This document shows positions 1-8,017 of a DNA stretch of 64,000 nucleotides, in pieces; position 1 is the first letter of the stretch, and every line of letters begins with the position of its first letter. Below the pieces are notes generated by a model, which saw only the letters and a program-made list of their open reading frames with translations, did no database searches and was not told the origin of the DNA. The position numbers and the translations under genes are program-made. Origin of the DNA: Streptomyces sp. NBC_01549 (GTDB lineage Bacteria > Actinomycetota > Actinomycetes > Streptomycetales > Streptomycetaceae); NCBI RefSeq assembly GCF_026339955.1, contig NZ_JAPEPW010000001.1:5327001-5391000 (forward strand). Reading direction: 5' to 3'.

Positions 1-383
1 ACGGACTCGCGGCACTTGGCGTTGAACTCGGCGATGCCGTACGCCTCGATGTCCTGCTTGTCGGTGAAGCCGAGCTCCTTCTCCACCGCGAGCTCGACCG
101 GAAGGCCGTGGCAGTCCCAGCCGGCCTTGCGGGCCACGTGATAGCCGCGCATGGTGCGGAAGCGCGGGAAGACGTCCTTGAAGACGCGCGCCTCGATGTG
201 GTGGGCGCCCGGCATGCCGTTCGCGGTGGGCGGGCCCTCGTAGAACACCCACTCGGGGCGGCCCTCGGACTGCTCAAGGCTCTTGGCGAAGACCTTCTGC
301 TCGCGCCAGAAATCGAGCACAGCGTGCTCGAGGGCGGGCAGGTCGACCTGGGCGGGCACCTGGCGGTACGTCGGCGTTGTCAT
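1..383 (-). CDS. ileS: Isoleucyl-tRNA synthetase, N-terminal fragment (runs off the window)
   Basis: Charges tRNA-Ile with isoleucine in the cytoplasm. Only about the first 127 residues are present; the gene continues past position 1. It starts at an ATG (complement of 381-383) with GGAGGA about 8 bases upstream, and reads MTTPTYRQVPAQVDLPALE. The class I ATP-binding region is visible as EGPPTANGMPGAHHIEAR, the IleS form of the HIGH motif, followed by FKDVFPRFRTMRGYHVARKA and GWDCHGLPVE, all hallmarks of the IleS/ValS/LeuS core. Just upstream lies an isoleucine T-box leader, which supports IleS rather than ValS or LeuS. Identity is very secure. Confidence 0.97.
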   Translation of the reverse strand, partial: MTTPTYRQVPAQVDLPALEHAVLDFWREQKVFAKSLEQSEGRPEWVFYEGPPTANGMPGAHHIEARVFKDVFPRFRTMRGYHVARKAGWDCHGLPVELAVEKELGFTDKQDIEAYGIAEFNAKCRES

Positions 384-394
384 CAGCGAGCTTC

Positions 395-700
395 CTCCGG
401 CGGACTTTCTGCCTTCCGTCCGGAGGGACGAGAGCCTGAGCAGCCATCTCCTGGATGCTGCGGACGCCGTGCGCGGCGCGCTCCCGCGGTACCACCCTCC
501 TTGGCTCCCCGGTGCGTGCTGTGTGCACCAGTGAGCCCCCTCATTGGGGTCGCGATGCCGGTTCTACCGGCCGCTGCTCGCTCGCTGCGGCTTTCTTCCG
601 GCGGCTCCGGGGTGATCTTCGCGTCGCGCTCGCCCCCGGGCTTCCACCGTCCCCGGGTCGCTCTTGGCCGCGTACGCCGCTACTCGTCCCCATCCACGCT
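395..700 (-). promoter_or_regulatory. T-box riboswitch leader of ileS
   Basis: The minus strand carries the T-box signature AGGGTGGTACCGCGG at 484-498, which pairs with the NCCA end of uncharged tRNA. Some 120 bases upstream is a Stem I-like region with GAAGATCACC, where ATC at 614-616 is the likely isoleucine specifier codon. Downstream of the T-box, CCCTCCGG (near 420) can pair with the CCGGAGGA that holds the ileS ribosome-binding site. This suggests translational control, the usual form in actinobacterial ileS genes. The outer limits are approximate. A -10-like TACACT lies on the minus strand at 714-719, but I see no good -35. Confidence 0.88.
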
Positions 701-976
701 TCTCGCTGCGCCCAGTGTACGGCGCCGTGCGGACAGCGGCCGACCGGTTTTCCGGGGCGCGCCGCCGGGGGCGCCGGGGGTGGCGCCGCGGCCTGCGCGG
801 TGACCCGAATGGCGAGGCCTGGGCGTCCGGATCCTGGGACGTCCGACCTGGCGGATTACCCGGCGGGGAGCTGGGCACAACGCATGCAGGTTCGTCGCGC
901 GGGGCCCGCGGGGCGGACGGAACGTTGGTGCGCCCCGTTGCCGCGGGCCGGAAGTCGATTTATCGTCCCAGCACGA

Positions 977-988
977 TTTGCGCGCAAA
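977..988. promoter_or_regulatory. 12-bp palindrome in an AT-rich pocket before the DksA-like gene
   Basis: TTTGCGCGCAAA is a perfect palindrome flanked by GAT and ATC. It is followed by CACAATATGT, which contains a -10-like CAATAT at 992-997. This is the only AT-rich patch between the ileS leader and the gene starting at 1016, so it is the likely promoter or operator region. The binding factor is unknown. Confidence 0.3.
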
Positions 989-1015
989 ATCACAATATGT
1001 GAAGGGGCCGCGGCC

Positions 1016-2029
1016 ATGGTGGCGAAGAAGACCGCCGTACAGCAGTCGGCGTCCAGCAGATCCACGGGTCCGGCGGCCAAGGACGTGGGTGGGAAGAAGA
1101 GCGCGTCGGGGGCACCCGTGGCGCACACGGCCAAGCCGGTGAAGACCGTCACGAAGACGGCCACCAAGGCGGCCACGAAATCAGCCGCGGGCAAGAAGGC
1201 GGCAGCCACCGGGAAAGCGGCTGCCGGCAAGGCCGCCGGAGCCAAGAAGACGGCCGCCACGAAGACCGCCACGGGCAAGGTGGCCGCCACGAAGACGGCC
1301 GCCAGGAAGGCGGTGGCCAAGAAGGCCGTCGGGAAGAAGACCGCGACCGTGGAGACCGTCCCGGAGGGGACGGACCCGACGAGGACCGGCACAGCGAAGG
1401 GCGGCATGACGAAGAGGGCCGACGGGAAGAGCGCGGCCAAGAAGAGCGCCGGCACGGCAAGGAAAAGCATCGGCACGGCGAAGAAGACGGTCGCTTCCGC
1501 GGCCGAAGGCGCGGCCAAGGCCGCGAAGACGACGGGAGCGACGACGGTGGTTGCGAAGAAGACTCCTGGCACGGCCACGGCGGCGCAGAACCCCACAGCC
1601 GTCCCCAAGGCGCGGATCGCCGCGGTGGAGCCCGGCGAGCTCGCGGTGCGCCCCGGTGAGGACCCCTGGACCCCGGAAGAGGTCGCGGAGGCGCGCGCCG
1701 AACTGCAGTCCGAGGCGCTGCGGCTGAGCACCGAGATCTCGTCGTCCGAGGAGTCGATCGCGGGACTGATGCGCGACTCCGGTGACGGCGCCGGTGACGA
1801 TCAGGCGGACACCGGGGCGAAGAACATCACGCGCGAGCACGAGATGGCCCTGGCGGCCAACGCGCGCGAGATGCTGGAGCAGACCGAGCGTGCGCTGGAG
1901 CGGCTCGACGCGGGCACGTACGGGCTCTGCGAGAACTGCGGCAACCCCATCGGCAAGGCGCGGATGCAGGCCTTCCCGCGCGCCACCCTGTGCGTCGAGT
2001 GCAAGCAGAAGCAGGAGCGCCGCTCCTGA
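1016..2029 (+). CDS. TraR/DksA-type zinc-finger protein with histone H1-like N-terminal tail
   Basis: Start ATG at 1016 (MVAKKTAVQQ), 337 aa; the reading frame is open much further upstream, but that stretch covers the divergent ileS leader. Residues 1 to about 205 are low-complexity and very rich in Lys, Ala and Thr, with repeats such as KTATKAATK and KTAARKAVAKK resembling linker histone H1 and the tail of actinobacterial HU proteins. Residues 220-337 form a DksA/TraR-like domain: a helical region with ITREHEMALAANAREML and a four-cysteine zinc finger (CENCGNP, 17 residues, then CVEC). DksA family members bind RNA polymerase; the basic tail suggests DNA or RNA binding as well. It sits divergently from ileS and upstream of lspA. 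Confidence 0.85.
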   Translation: MVAKKTAVQQSASSRSTGPAAKDVGGKKSASGAPVAHTAKPVKTVTKTATKAATKSAAGKKAAATGKAAAGKAAGAKKTAATKTATGKVAATKTAARKAVAKKAVGKKTATVETVPEGTDPTRTGTAKGGMTKRADGKSAAKKSAGTARKSIGTAKKTVASAAEGAAKAAKTTGATTVVAKKTPGTATAAQNPTAVPKARIAAVEPGELAVRPGEDPWTPEEVAEARAELQSEALRLSTEISSSEESIAGLMRDSGDGAGDDQADTGAKNITREHEMALAANAREMLEQTERALERLDAGTYGLCENCGNPIGKARMQAFPRATLCVECKQKQERRS

Positions 2030-2121
2030 ACGGCGCGGGAGGACTCCTGAGCATGTGGGCGCCGGGGGGTGTGCCGTACCCTCGTCCTCAGTCAGGAACC
2101 TAGGTCGAGGGACTCACTCAC

Positions 2122-2718
2122 GTGGCAGAGGCGGGACGCATCATCGGTACGCCGGACACCCCAGAAGCGGGGGGCGCCGAGCCGGAGCAGTCCGGCGTGG
2201 AAGGGACCGGGGCCGCGGCCGAGCGGCCCAGGGGCAAGCGCAGGATCGCCGTCCTGTTCACGGTCGCCGCCCTGGCGTACGCCCTCGACCTGGTCAGCAA
2301 GCTGATCGTGGTCGCGAAGCTGGAGCACCACGCGCCGATCCAGATCGTCGGGGACTGGCTGAGGTTCGAGGCGATCCGCAACGCGGGCGCGGCCTTCGGC
2401 TTCGGCGAGGCGTTCACGATCATCTTCACGGTGATCGCCGCGGCCGTGATCGTGGTGATCGCGCGGCTCGCGCGCAAGCTCTACAGCCTGCCCTGGGCGA
2501 TCGCGCTCGGTCTGCTGCTCGGCGGTGCGCTGGGCAACCTGACCGACCGGATCTTCCGCTCGCCCGGGATCTTCGAGGGCGCGGTCGTGGACTTCATCGC
2601 GCCCAAGCACTTCGCGGTCTTCAACCTGGCCGACTCGGCGATCGTCTGCGGCGGCATCCTGATCGTGCTGCTGTCCTTCCGCGGGCTCGACCCGGACGGC
2701 ACGGTCCACAAGGACTGA
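2122..2718 (+). CDS. lspA: Prolipoprotein signal peptidase (signal peptidase II)
   Basis: Aspartic protease of the cytoplasmic membrane that removes the signal peptide from diacylated prolipoproteins. 198 aa from a GTG start (MAEAGRIIG). An approximately 40-residue cytoplasmic lead is followed by four membrane segments (about 42-62, 95-115, 122-138 and 170-188). Family motifs are NAGAAFGF and GNLTDRI, and the catalytic aspartates lie in AVVDFI and FNLADSAI. The next step of lipoprotein maturation partners, lgt, lies about 41 kb further on. The gene precedes the pseudouridine synthase by about 120 bases. Confidence 0.96.
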   Translation: MAEAGRIIGTPDTPEAGGAEPEQSGVEGTGAAAERPRGKRRIAVLFTVAALAYALDLVSKLIVVAKLEHHAPIQIVGDWLRFEAIRNAGAAFGFGEAFTIIFTVIAAAVIVVIARLARKLYSLPWAIALGLLLGGALGNLTDRIFRSPGIFEGAVVDFIAPKHFAVFNLADSAIVCGGILIVLLSFRGLDPDGTVHKD

Positions 2719-2838
2719 CCGGCCTGCACGGATCGTCGTACGGAGGACGTCCGGACGGACGTCGGGAAAGCAGGTCCAAGGGCACTGTTGTTCGGGCGGT
2801 GGTCCGGCGGTGTCCGACCCGTCCGGCATACTCGACGG

Positions 2839-3783
2839 GTGAGCACGATTCCCGAGATCCGTAACCTGCCCGTGCCCGACGGCCTGGAGGGCGAGCGCGT
2901 AGACGCCGTCATCTCTCGCATGTTCGGCTTCTCCCGCACGAAGGCCGCCGAGCTTGCCGCGGCGGGGAAGGTCACGGTCGACGGCTCGGTGGTCGGCAAG
3001 TCCGAGCGGGTGCACGGCGGCGCCTGGCTGGAAGTGGAGATGCCGCAGGCTCCCGCTCCCGTGCAGATCGTCGCCGAGCCCGTCGAGGGCATGGAGATCG
3101 TGCACGACGACGACGACATCGTCGTGATCATCAAGCCGGTCGGTGTGGCCGCCCACCCGAGCCCCGGCTGGAGCGGTCCGACGGTGATCGGCGGCCTCGC
3201 GGCGGCCGGATACCGGATCTCGACCTCGGGTGCCGCCGAGCGGCAGGGCATCGTGCACCGGCTGGACGTCGGTACCTCCGGGCTGATGGTCGTGGCCAAG
3301 TCGGAGCGCGCGTACACCTCGCTGAAGCGGCAGTTCAAGGAACGCACGGTCGACAAGCGGTACAACGCGCTGGTCCAGGGGCACCCCGACCCGATGAGCG
3401 GCACCATCGACGCGCCCATCGGCCGCCACCCCAACCACGACTACAAGTGGGCGGTGACGGCCGAGGGCAAGCCGTCCGTCACGCACTACGACCTGATCGA
3501 GGCGTTCCGCGCGGCCAGCCTGCTCGACATCAAGCTGGAGACCGGCCGCACCCATCAGATCCGTGTCCACATGGCGGCCCACCGGCACCCCTGCGTGGGC
3601 GACCTGACCTACGGCGCGGACCCGACGATCGCCAAGCGGCTCGGCCTGACCCGGCAGTGGCTGCACGCGGTGCGGCTCGGCTTCGAGCACCCCGGGGACG
3701 GGCAGTGGGCGGAGTTCGAGAGCGACTACCCCGAGGACCTGCAGAAGGCGCTCGACAAGGTGCGTGAGGAGAGCAACGCGTGA
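2839..3783 (+). CDS. RluA/RluD-family ribosomal RNA pseudouridine synthase
   Basis: Isomerises specific uridines to pseudouridine in large-subunit rRNA. GTG start at 2839 gives MSTIPEIRNLPVPDG and 314 aa, the usual family length; the frame extends 17 codons upstream without a better start. The N-terminal part (residues 15-75) is an S4 RNA-binding domain (ERVDAVISRMFGFSRTKAAEL). The catalytic core contains HRLDVGTSGLMVVAKS, in which the Asp is the nucleophile, and the RTHQIRVHMA motif. The stop overlaps the GTG of the following GNAT gene (GTGA), so the two are translationally coupled. The exact target position cannot be read from sequence; RluD is the closest family match. Confidence 0.92.
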   Translation: MSTIPEIRNLPVPDGLEGERVDAVISRMFGFSRTKAAELAAAGKVTVDGSVVGKSERVHGGAWLEVEMPQAPAPVQIVAEPVEGMEIVHDDDDIVVIIKPVGVAAHPSPGWSGPTVIGGLAAAGYRISTSGAAERQGIVHRLDVGTSGLMVVAKSERAYTSLKRQFKERTVDKRYNALVQGHPDPMSGTIDAPIGRHPNHDYKWAVTAEGKPSVTHYDLIEAFRAASLLDIKLETGRTHQIRVHMAAHRHPCVGDLTYGADPTIAKRLGLTRQWLHAVRLGFEHPGDGQWAEFESDYPEDLQKALDKVREESNA

Positions 3784-4268
3784 GCGGCTCGGACGGGGGC
3801 CGGGGCGGCCCCTACGTCGTGCGGGTGGCCGAGGACGCCGCGGACCGCGAGGCGTGCTTCGCGGTGCGCAAGGAGGTCTTCGTCGGCGAACAGGGCGTCC
3901 CCGAGGACATCGAGTACGACGCCTACGACGCCGGTGCCCTGCATGTGCTGGCGATCCGCGAGGACGGGGTGCCGCTGGGCACCGGGCGGCTCCTGTACGG
4001 CCCGGAGGCGGCCGCGAAGACCGACGGCGACCTGACGGTCGGCTCGCTCGGGCGGCTCGCCGTGACGAAGGCGGCGCGCGGGCTCGGCGTCGGCGTCGCC
4101 CTCGTGGGGGCCATCGAGGACGCGGCACGCGCGCGTGGGCTCGCCGCGGTGGATCTGCACGCGCAGACGCAGGCGCTGGGGTTCTACGAGCGGCTCGGGT
4201 ACGTGGCGTACGGCGAGGAGTTCCTCGACGCCGGGATCGACCACCGGTCGATGCGCAAGGCTCTGTGA
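3780..4268 (+). CDS. GNAT-family N-acetyltransferase (ElaA-like)
   Basis: 162 aa, GTG start overlapping the stop of the upstream pseudouridine synthase. The sequence shows the ElaA/GNAT pattern: a beta-strand with CFAVRKEVFVGEQGVPEDIEYD, then the acetyl-CoA binding loop around LGRLAVTKAARGLGVGVALV (residues about 85-105), and a C-terminal YERLGYVAYGEEFLDAGIDH. Enzymes of this group transfer an acetyl group from acetyl-CoA to an amine; the substrate is unknown. Operon position suggests co-expression with the RNA-modifying enzyme, but not a shared function. Confidence 0.88.
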   Translation: MSGSDGGRGGPYVVRVAEDAADREACFAVRKEVFVGEQGVPEDIEYDAYDAGALHVLAIREDGVPLGTGRLLYGPEAAAKTDGDLTVGSLGRLAVTKAARGLGVGVALVGAIEDAARARGLAAVDLHAQTQALGFYERLGYVAYGEEFLDAGIDHRSMRKAL

Positions 4269-4331
4269 GACGGGGTTCGTCGCACAGAGATTGCCGGAAG
4301 GGCATTGTCGTAGGCGCGTGGCACGCTTGGG

Positions 4332-5963
4332 GTGTGGCTCTTCCTTGATCGGCTAGACCTCGCCGGAGCGCTGACCGTGGATCAGTTGGCCCTGTTGTTC
4401 GTGCTGCTGCTCGGGGCCTTGGTGAGCGTCCCGGTGGGGGACCGGTTCGGGCTGCCGGCGCCCGTGCTGATGACGCTCCTCGGGATCGTGCTGGCCGTGC
4501 TGGACTTCGTGCCCAACGTGGACATCCCGCCTGACCTGATCCTGCCCGCGCTGCTGCCGCCGCTGCTGTACGCCTCGGTGCGGCGCACCTCGTGGAGACA
4601 GTTCGCCGCCAACAAACGGCCGATCTTCCTGCTGGCCGTGGCGCTGGTGTTCGTCACCACGGCGGCTGTGGCCTTCGTCGCCAATGCCATCGTGCCGGGG
4701 CTGCCGATCGCCGCCGCCGTCGCCCTGGGCGCGCTGGTGGCGCCGCCCGACCCGGTCGCCGCCACCGCTGTCGCGGGGCAACTCGGGCTGCCGCGTCGAC
4801 TGGTGTCGATCCTGGAGGGCGAGGGGCTCTTCAACGACGTGACGGCCATCGTGCTCTACCACGTCGCGATCGCCGCCGCGGTGAGTGGCACCTTCTCGCC
4901 GTGGCGGGCCGGGCTGGACCTCGTGCTGTCCGCCGTGGTCGCGGTCGCCGTCGGGCTGGCGCTGGGATGGGCGGCGAACAAGCTGATGTCGCTGCTCGGA
5001 GACGCCACGCTGCAGATCGGGATGACGCTGCTGGTGCCCTTCGCGTCGTACGTCCTGGCGGAGGAGCTGCACGGGTCCGGGGTGCTCGCCGTGCTCACCA
5101 CCGCGCTGTTCCTCGCTGAGTACGCCACCGACGCCGACGACGTCGTGACGCGGCTCGCCGGCCACACGTTCTGGGACGTGGTGGACACGCTCGTCACCGG
5201 GGTCGCGTTCGGGCTGATCGGGCTCGAGCTGCACAACGCGATCAGGACGGCGTCGGGGCGGTGGGCGGAGATGTCGGGGTGGGCCGCCGCGATCGTCGCC
5301 GTCGTGGTGCTCGTACGGCTGGCGTATCTGATGCCGGCGACGTGGCTGACGAAGCGGCTGCACGCGAAGCGGGACTACGACGAGGAGATCCCGACCTCGT
5401 GGCGGGAGACCGTGATCATGTGGTGGTCGGGGATGCGGGGGGTCGCGTCCGTGGCCCTCGCGCTGGCCATTCCGCTGAGGATGGACGACGGGTCGCCGTT
5501 TCCCGACCGGGACGAGATCGTCTTCATCGCGTTCGGGGTGATCATGGCGACGCTGGTGCTGCAGGGGCTCACGCTGCCGTGGCTGGTGCGCAGGCTCGGG
5601 GTGCGGGCCGACGAGGATGTCGAGAAGGCGTTCGAGAAGGAGCTGGCGGTGCGGGCCGCGAAGGCGGCGAAGCGGAGGCTCAAGGAGATCGAGGAGGTGG
5701 AGGAGCTGCCGGAGGAGGTCTCCGAGCAGCTGTTGCGGCGGGCCTTCGACATCGGGACGCGGATCAGTCCGGATCTGGGGGACGAGGAGCGGAGGGAGGC
5801 GCATGAGCAGCGGGTTCGGCGGATCAAGCGGATGCGGCGGATTCAGGGGGAGATGTTGAGTGCGGCGCGGCATGAGGTGTTGTCGGCGCGGAGTGAGCCG
5901 GGGGCGGATCCGGAGATCGTGGACCGGGTGTTGAGGCATTTGGACGTCCGCAGCTTGCGGTGA
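4332..5963 (+). CDS. CPA1-family Na+/H+ antiporter
   Basis: 543 aa integral membrane protein with about twelve hydrophobic segments between residues 15 and 430. It includes the NhaP/CPA1 hallmark stretches ALGALVAPPDPVAATAVA (ion-site Asp) and EGEGLFNDVTAIVLY, plus WWSGMRGVASVALALAIP near residue 365. The C-terminal 110 residues are a charged cytoplasmic tail with a predicted coil (KRRLKEIEEVEELPEEV). It exchanges Na+ or K+ for protons and supports pH and ion balance. The start is GTG 4332; a second GTG at 4377 (MDQLALLF) is an equally reasonable start. It is convergent with the MscS gene. Confidence 0.92.
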   Translation: MWLFLDRLDLAGALTVDQLALLFVLLLGALVSVPVGDRFGLPAPVLMTLLGIVLAVLDFVPNVDIPPDLILPALLPPLLYASVRRTSWRQFAANKRPIFLLAVALVFVTTAAVAFVANAIVPGLPIAAAVALGALVAPPDPVAATAVAGQLGLPRRLVSILEGEGLFNDVTAIVLYHVAIAAAVSGTFSPWRAGLDLVLSAVVAVAVGLALGWAANKLMSLLGDATLQIGMTLLVPFASYVLAEELHGSGVLAVLTTALFLAEYATDADDVVTRLAGHTFWDVVDTLVTGVAFGLIGLELHNAIRTASGRWAEMSGWAAAIVAVVVLVRLAYLMPATWLTKRLHAKRDYDEEIPTSWRETVIMWWSGMRGVASVALALAIPLRMDDGSPFPDRDEIVFIAFGVIMATLVLQGLTLPWLVRRLGVRADEDVEKAFEKELAVRAAKAAKRRLKEIEEVEELPEEVSEQLLRRAFDIGTRISPDLGDEERREAHEQRVRRIKRMRRIQGEMLSAARHEVLSARSEPGADPEIVDRVLRHLDVRSLR

Positions 5964-6100
5964 CGTTGCACTGGGCCTGGGCCGGGCCTGTTCTCCCGCC
6001 CGCGCACCGCCCGTTTCCACCCCGCTGACAAGTGACCGTCGCCTGTGGGGGTGACTCGCCGTCGGCGACTGCGGGGAGAGGCAGGCGGATACGCTGCGCG

Positions 6101-6128
6101 GCCTGCGGCCTGCGGCCTGCGGCCTGCG
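6101..6128. repeat. Tandem 7-bp repeat, four copies of GCCTGCG
   Basis: Four perfect head-to-tail copies of GCCTGCG lie between the convergent antiporter and mscS genes, 22 bases beyond the mscS stop. Slipped-strand expansion is the likely origin. The rest of 5964-6150 holds no gene I can support. Confidence 0.85.
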
Positions 6129-6150
6129 GGTGGTGGGGGGCTGGAGGGGA

Positions 6151-7302
6151 TCAGCCTCGGCCTGGGCCCGTTCGTGGGGGGTCGGGGGTGTGGGGGGTTG
6201 TCGGGGCGGTCACCGCGGCGTCGGTGTCGTCGTGGGCCGGGCGGCGGGGGTGGCCGTCGGACCGGCCCAGGGGCAGGATCGCCTCGGCCGTGTTGACGCG
6301 GGGGAGGGCGTAGGGGTGTACGTCGGTCAGCCAGCGGATCATGCGCTCGCGCACCGTGACCCGTACCGTCCAGATGTCGTCCGCGTCCTTCGCGGTGACC
6401 AGGGCGCGCACCTGCATGGTGTTGGGGGTGGAGTCGGTGACGGCGAGGCCGTAGTCGCGGCCGTCCCAGGCCGGGCACTCCCGCAGGATGTCGCGGAGCC
6501 GCTCGCGCATCGCCTCCACCGGCGCCGAGTGGTCGAGGTGGAAGAAGACGATGCCGGTCATCTGGGGGGTGCCACGGGACCAGTTCTCGAAGGGCTTGGA
6601 AGTGAAGTACGACACCGGCATCGTGATCCGGCGTTCGTCCCACGTGCGTACCGTCAGGAACGTCAGTGTGATCTCTTCGACGGTGCCCCACTCGCCGTCC
6701 ACCACGACCGTGTCACCGAGGCGCACCATGTCGCCGAAGGCGATCTGCAGCCCGGCGAAGAGATTCGCCAGGGTGGACTGGGCGGCGACACCGGCGACGA
6801 TGCCGAGGATGCCGGCCGAGGCCAGCAGTGAGGCACCGGCCGCGCGCATCGCGGGGAAGGTGAGCAGCATCGAGGCGACGGCCATCACGGTGACGATCGC
6901 GGACACCACCCGTTGGATCAGCGTCACTTGTGTGCGCACCCGGCGGACCCGCGCCGGGTCGCGGTGGGCGTTGGCGTAGCGGGTGTAGGAGGTCTCGACG
7001 ATCGCTGTCGCGATGCGGATCACGAGCCATGCGGCGGACCCGATGAGGATCAGGGTCAGGGTGCGGCCGACGCCGACCCGGTGTTCCACGAGCAGCTCCG
7101 CCTGGTCGTACGAGCCGCGCAGCAGGGCGGCGAACAGCACGAGCTGGAAGGGGACGCGTGCGCGACGCAGCAGGCCCCACAGGGAGTTTTCCTGGTGCCG
7201 GGCGTCGGCCTTGCGCAGTACGCGGTCCACGGCCCACCCGATGAGCAGCGTGAGCACGACCGAGCCACCGACGACGATCAGGGGACGCAGTACGTTCTCC
7301 AT
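6151..7302 (-). CDS. Small-conductance mechanosensitive channel family protein (MscS-type)
   Basis: 383 aa from ATG (MENVLRPLIVVGG). Four membrane segments lie at about 8-25, 50-70, 85-105 and 130-150. They are followed by the pore helix and beta domain typical of MscS: LLASAGILGIVAGVAAQSTL, NLFAGLQIAF, GDMVRLGDTVVVDGEWGTVEEI, then TMPVSYFTSKPFENWSR. It likely opens under hypo-osmotic shock to release solutes. The C-terminal 40 residues are Pro/Thr/Arg-rich and probably disordered. It is transcribed away from the hydrolase gene at 7402. Confidence 0.92.
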   Translation of the reverse strand: MENVLRPLIVVGGSVVLTLLIGWAVDRVLRKADARHQENSLWGLLRRARVPFQLVLFAALLRGSYDQAELLVEHRVGVGRTLTLILIGSAAWLVIRIATAIVETSYTRYANAHRDPARVRRVRTQVTLIQRVVSAIVTVMAVASMLLTFPAMRAAGASLLASAGILGIVAGVAAQSTLANLFAGLQIAFGDMVRLGDTVVVDGEWGTVEEITLTFLTVRTWDERRITMPVSYFTSKPFENWSRGTPQMTGIVFFHLDHSAPVEAMRERLRDILRECPAWDGRDYGLAVTDSTPNTMQVRALVTAKDADDIWTVRVTVRERMIRWLTDVHPYALPRVNTAEAILPLGRSDGHPRRPAHDDTDAAVTAPTTPHTPDPPRTGPGRG

Positions 7303-7401
7303 GCCTGAGACCGTAACCGGCCAGGGGCCGCCCTGAACATGTCGCCCGGGTCTCTGGGTCTCGATCCGGCGTTGTCAGTCCTGGCTGGCACCATGGAGCG
7401 C

Positions 7402-7971
7402 ATGAACATCATGCTCTTTCACTCGACCTACGGGCTGCGGCCCGCGGTGCGCGCGGCGGCCGACCGGCTGCGTGCCGCGGGGCACGAGGTGTGGACGCCG
7501 GACCTCTTCGAGGGACGCACCTTCGAGACCGTGGAGGAGGGCATGGCCTTCAACGACGGGATCGGCAAGGAGGAGTTGCTCAGACGCGCCGTCCTGGCCG
7601 CCGCTCCCTATTCCGAGCGTGGCCTGGTGTACGCGGGATTCTCGCTCGGCGCCTCCATCGCGCAGACCCTGGCGCTCGGCGACGAGAAGGCCCGTGGGCT
7701 GCTGCTCCTGCACGGCACGTCGGACATCGCCGAGAGCGCGTCGGTGGATGAACTGCCGGTCCAGCTGCACGTCGCCGAGCCCGACGCGTTCGAGACGGAC
7801 GACTGGCTGAGTGCCTGGTATCTGCAGATGCAGCGGGCGGGGGCGGACGTGGAGATCTACCGGTACGCGGGAGCCGGGCACCTCTACACCGACCCCGACC
7901 TGCCCGACTACGACGCGGAGGCGGCCGAGGCCACCTGGAAGGTGGCGCTCGGCTTCCTCGACAGCCTGTAG
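7402..7971 (+). CDS. Dienelactone hydrolase-family alpha/beta hydrolase
   Basis: Start ATG 7402 (MNIMLFHSTYG), 189 aa; an ATG three codons upstream (7393) is also possible. It has the compact alpha/beta hydrolase fold of the dienelactone hydrolase family: HSTYGLRPAVRAAADRLRAAGHEVWTPDL at the N-terminus, the nucleophile elbow GFSLGAS near residue 80 with Ser in place of the classic Cys, and the C-terminal His in GAGHLYTDPDLPDYD. These enzymes hydrolyse lactones or small esters; the substrate is unknown. It is a stand-alone gene, convergent with phoD. Confidence 0.87.
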   Translation: MNIMLFHSTYGLRPAVRAAADRLRAAGHEVWTPDLFEGRTFETVEEGMAFNDGIGKEELLRRAVLAAAPYSERGLVYAGFSLGASIAQTLALGDEKARGLLLLHGTSDIAESASVDELPVQLHVAEPDAFETDDWLSAWYLQMQRAGADVEIYRYAGAGHLYTDPDLPDYDAEAAEATWKVALGFLDSL

Positions 7972-8017
7972 GCCCCGACCGGCAGCCCGTAGGGCCCGTC
8001 CGGCGCCGCTACGGGTG

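Noticed and set aside
455..1015. Upstream extension of the DksA-like gene
   Set aside because: It overlaps the ileS T-box leader. The clear ATG at 1016 follows an AT-rich promoter-like patch.
856..1731. Hydrophobic 291-codon frame opposite the DksA-like gene
   Set aside because: It is the reverse reading of Lys/Ala repeat codons, which gives Phe/Leu/Ala/Val strings.
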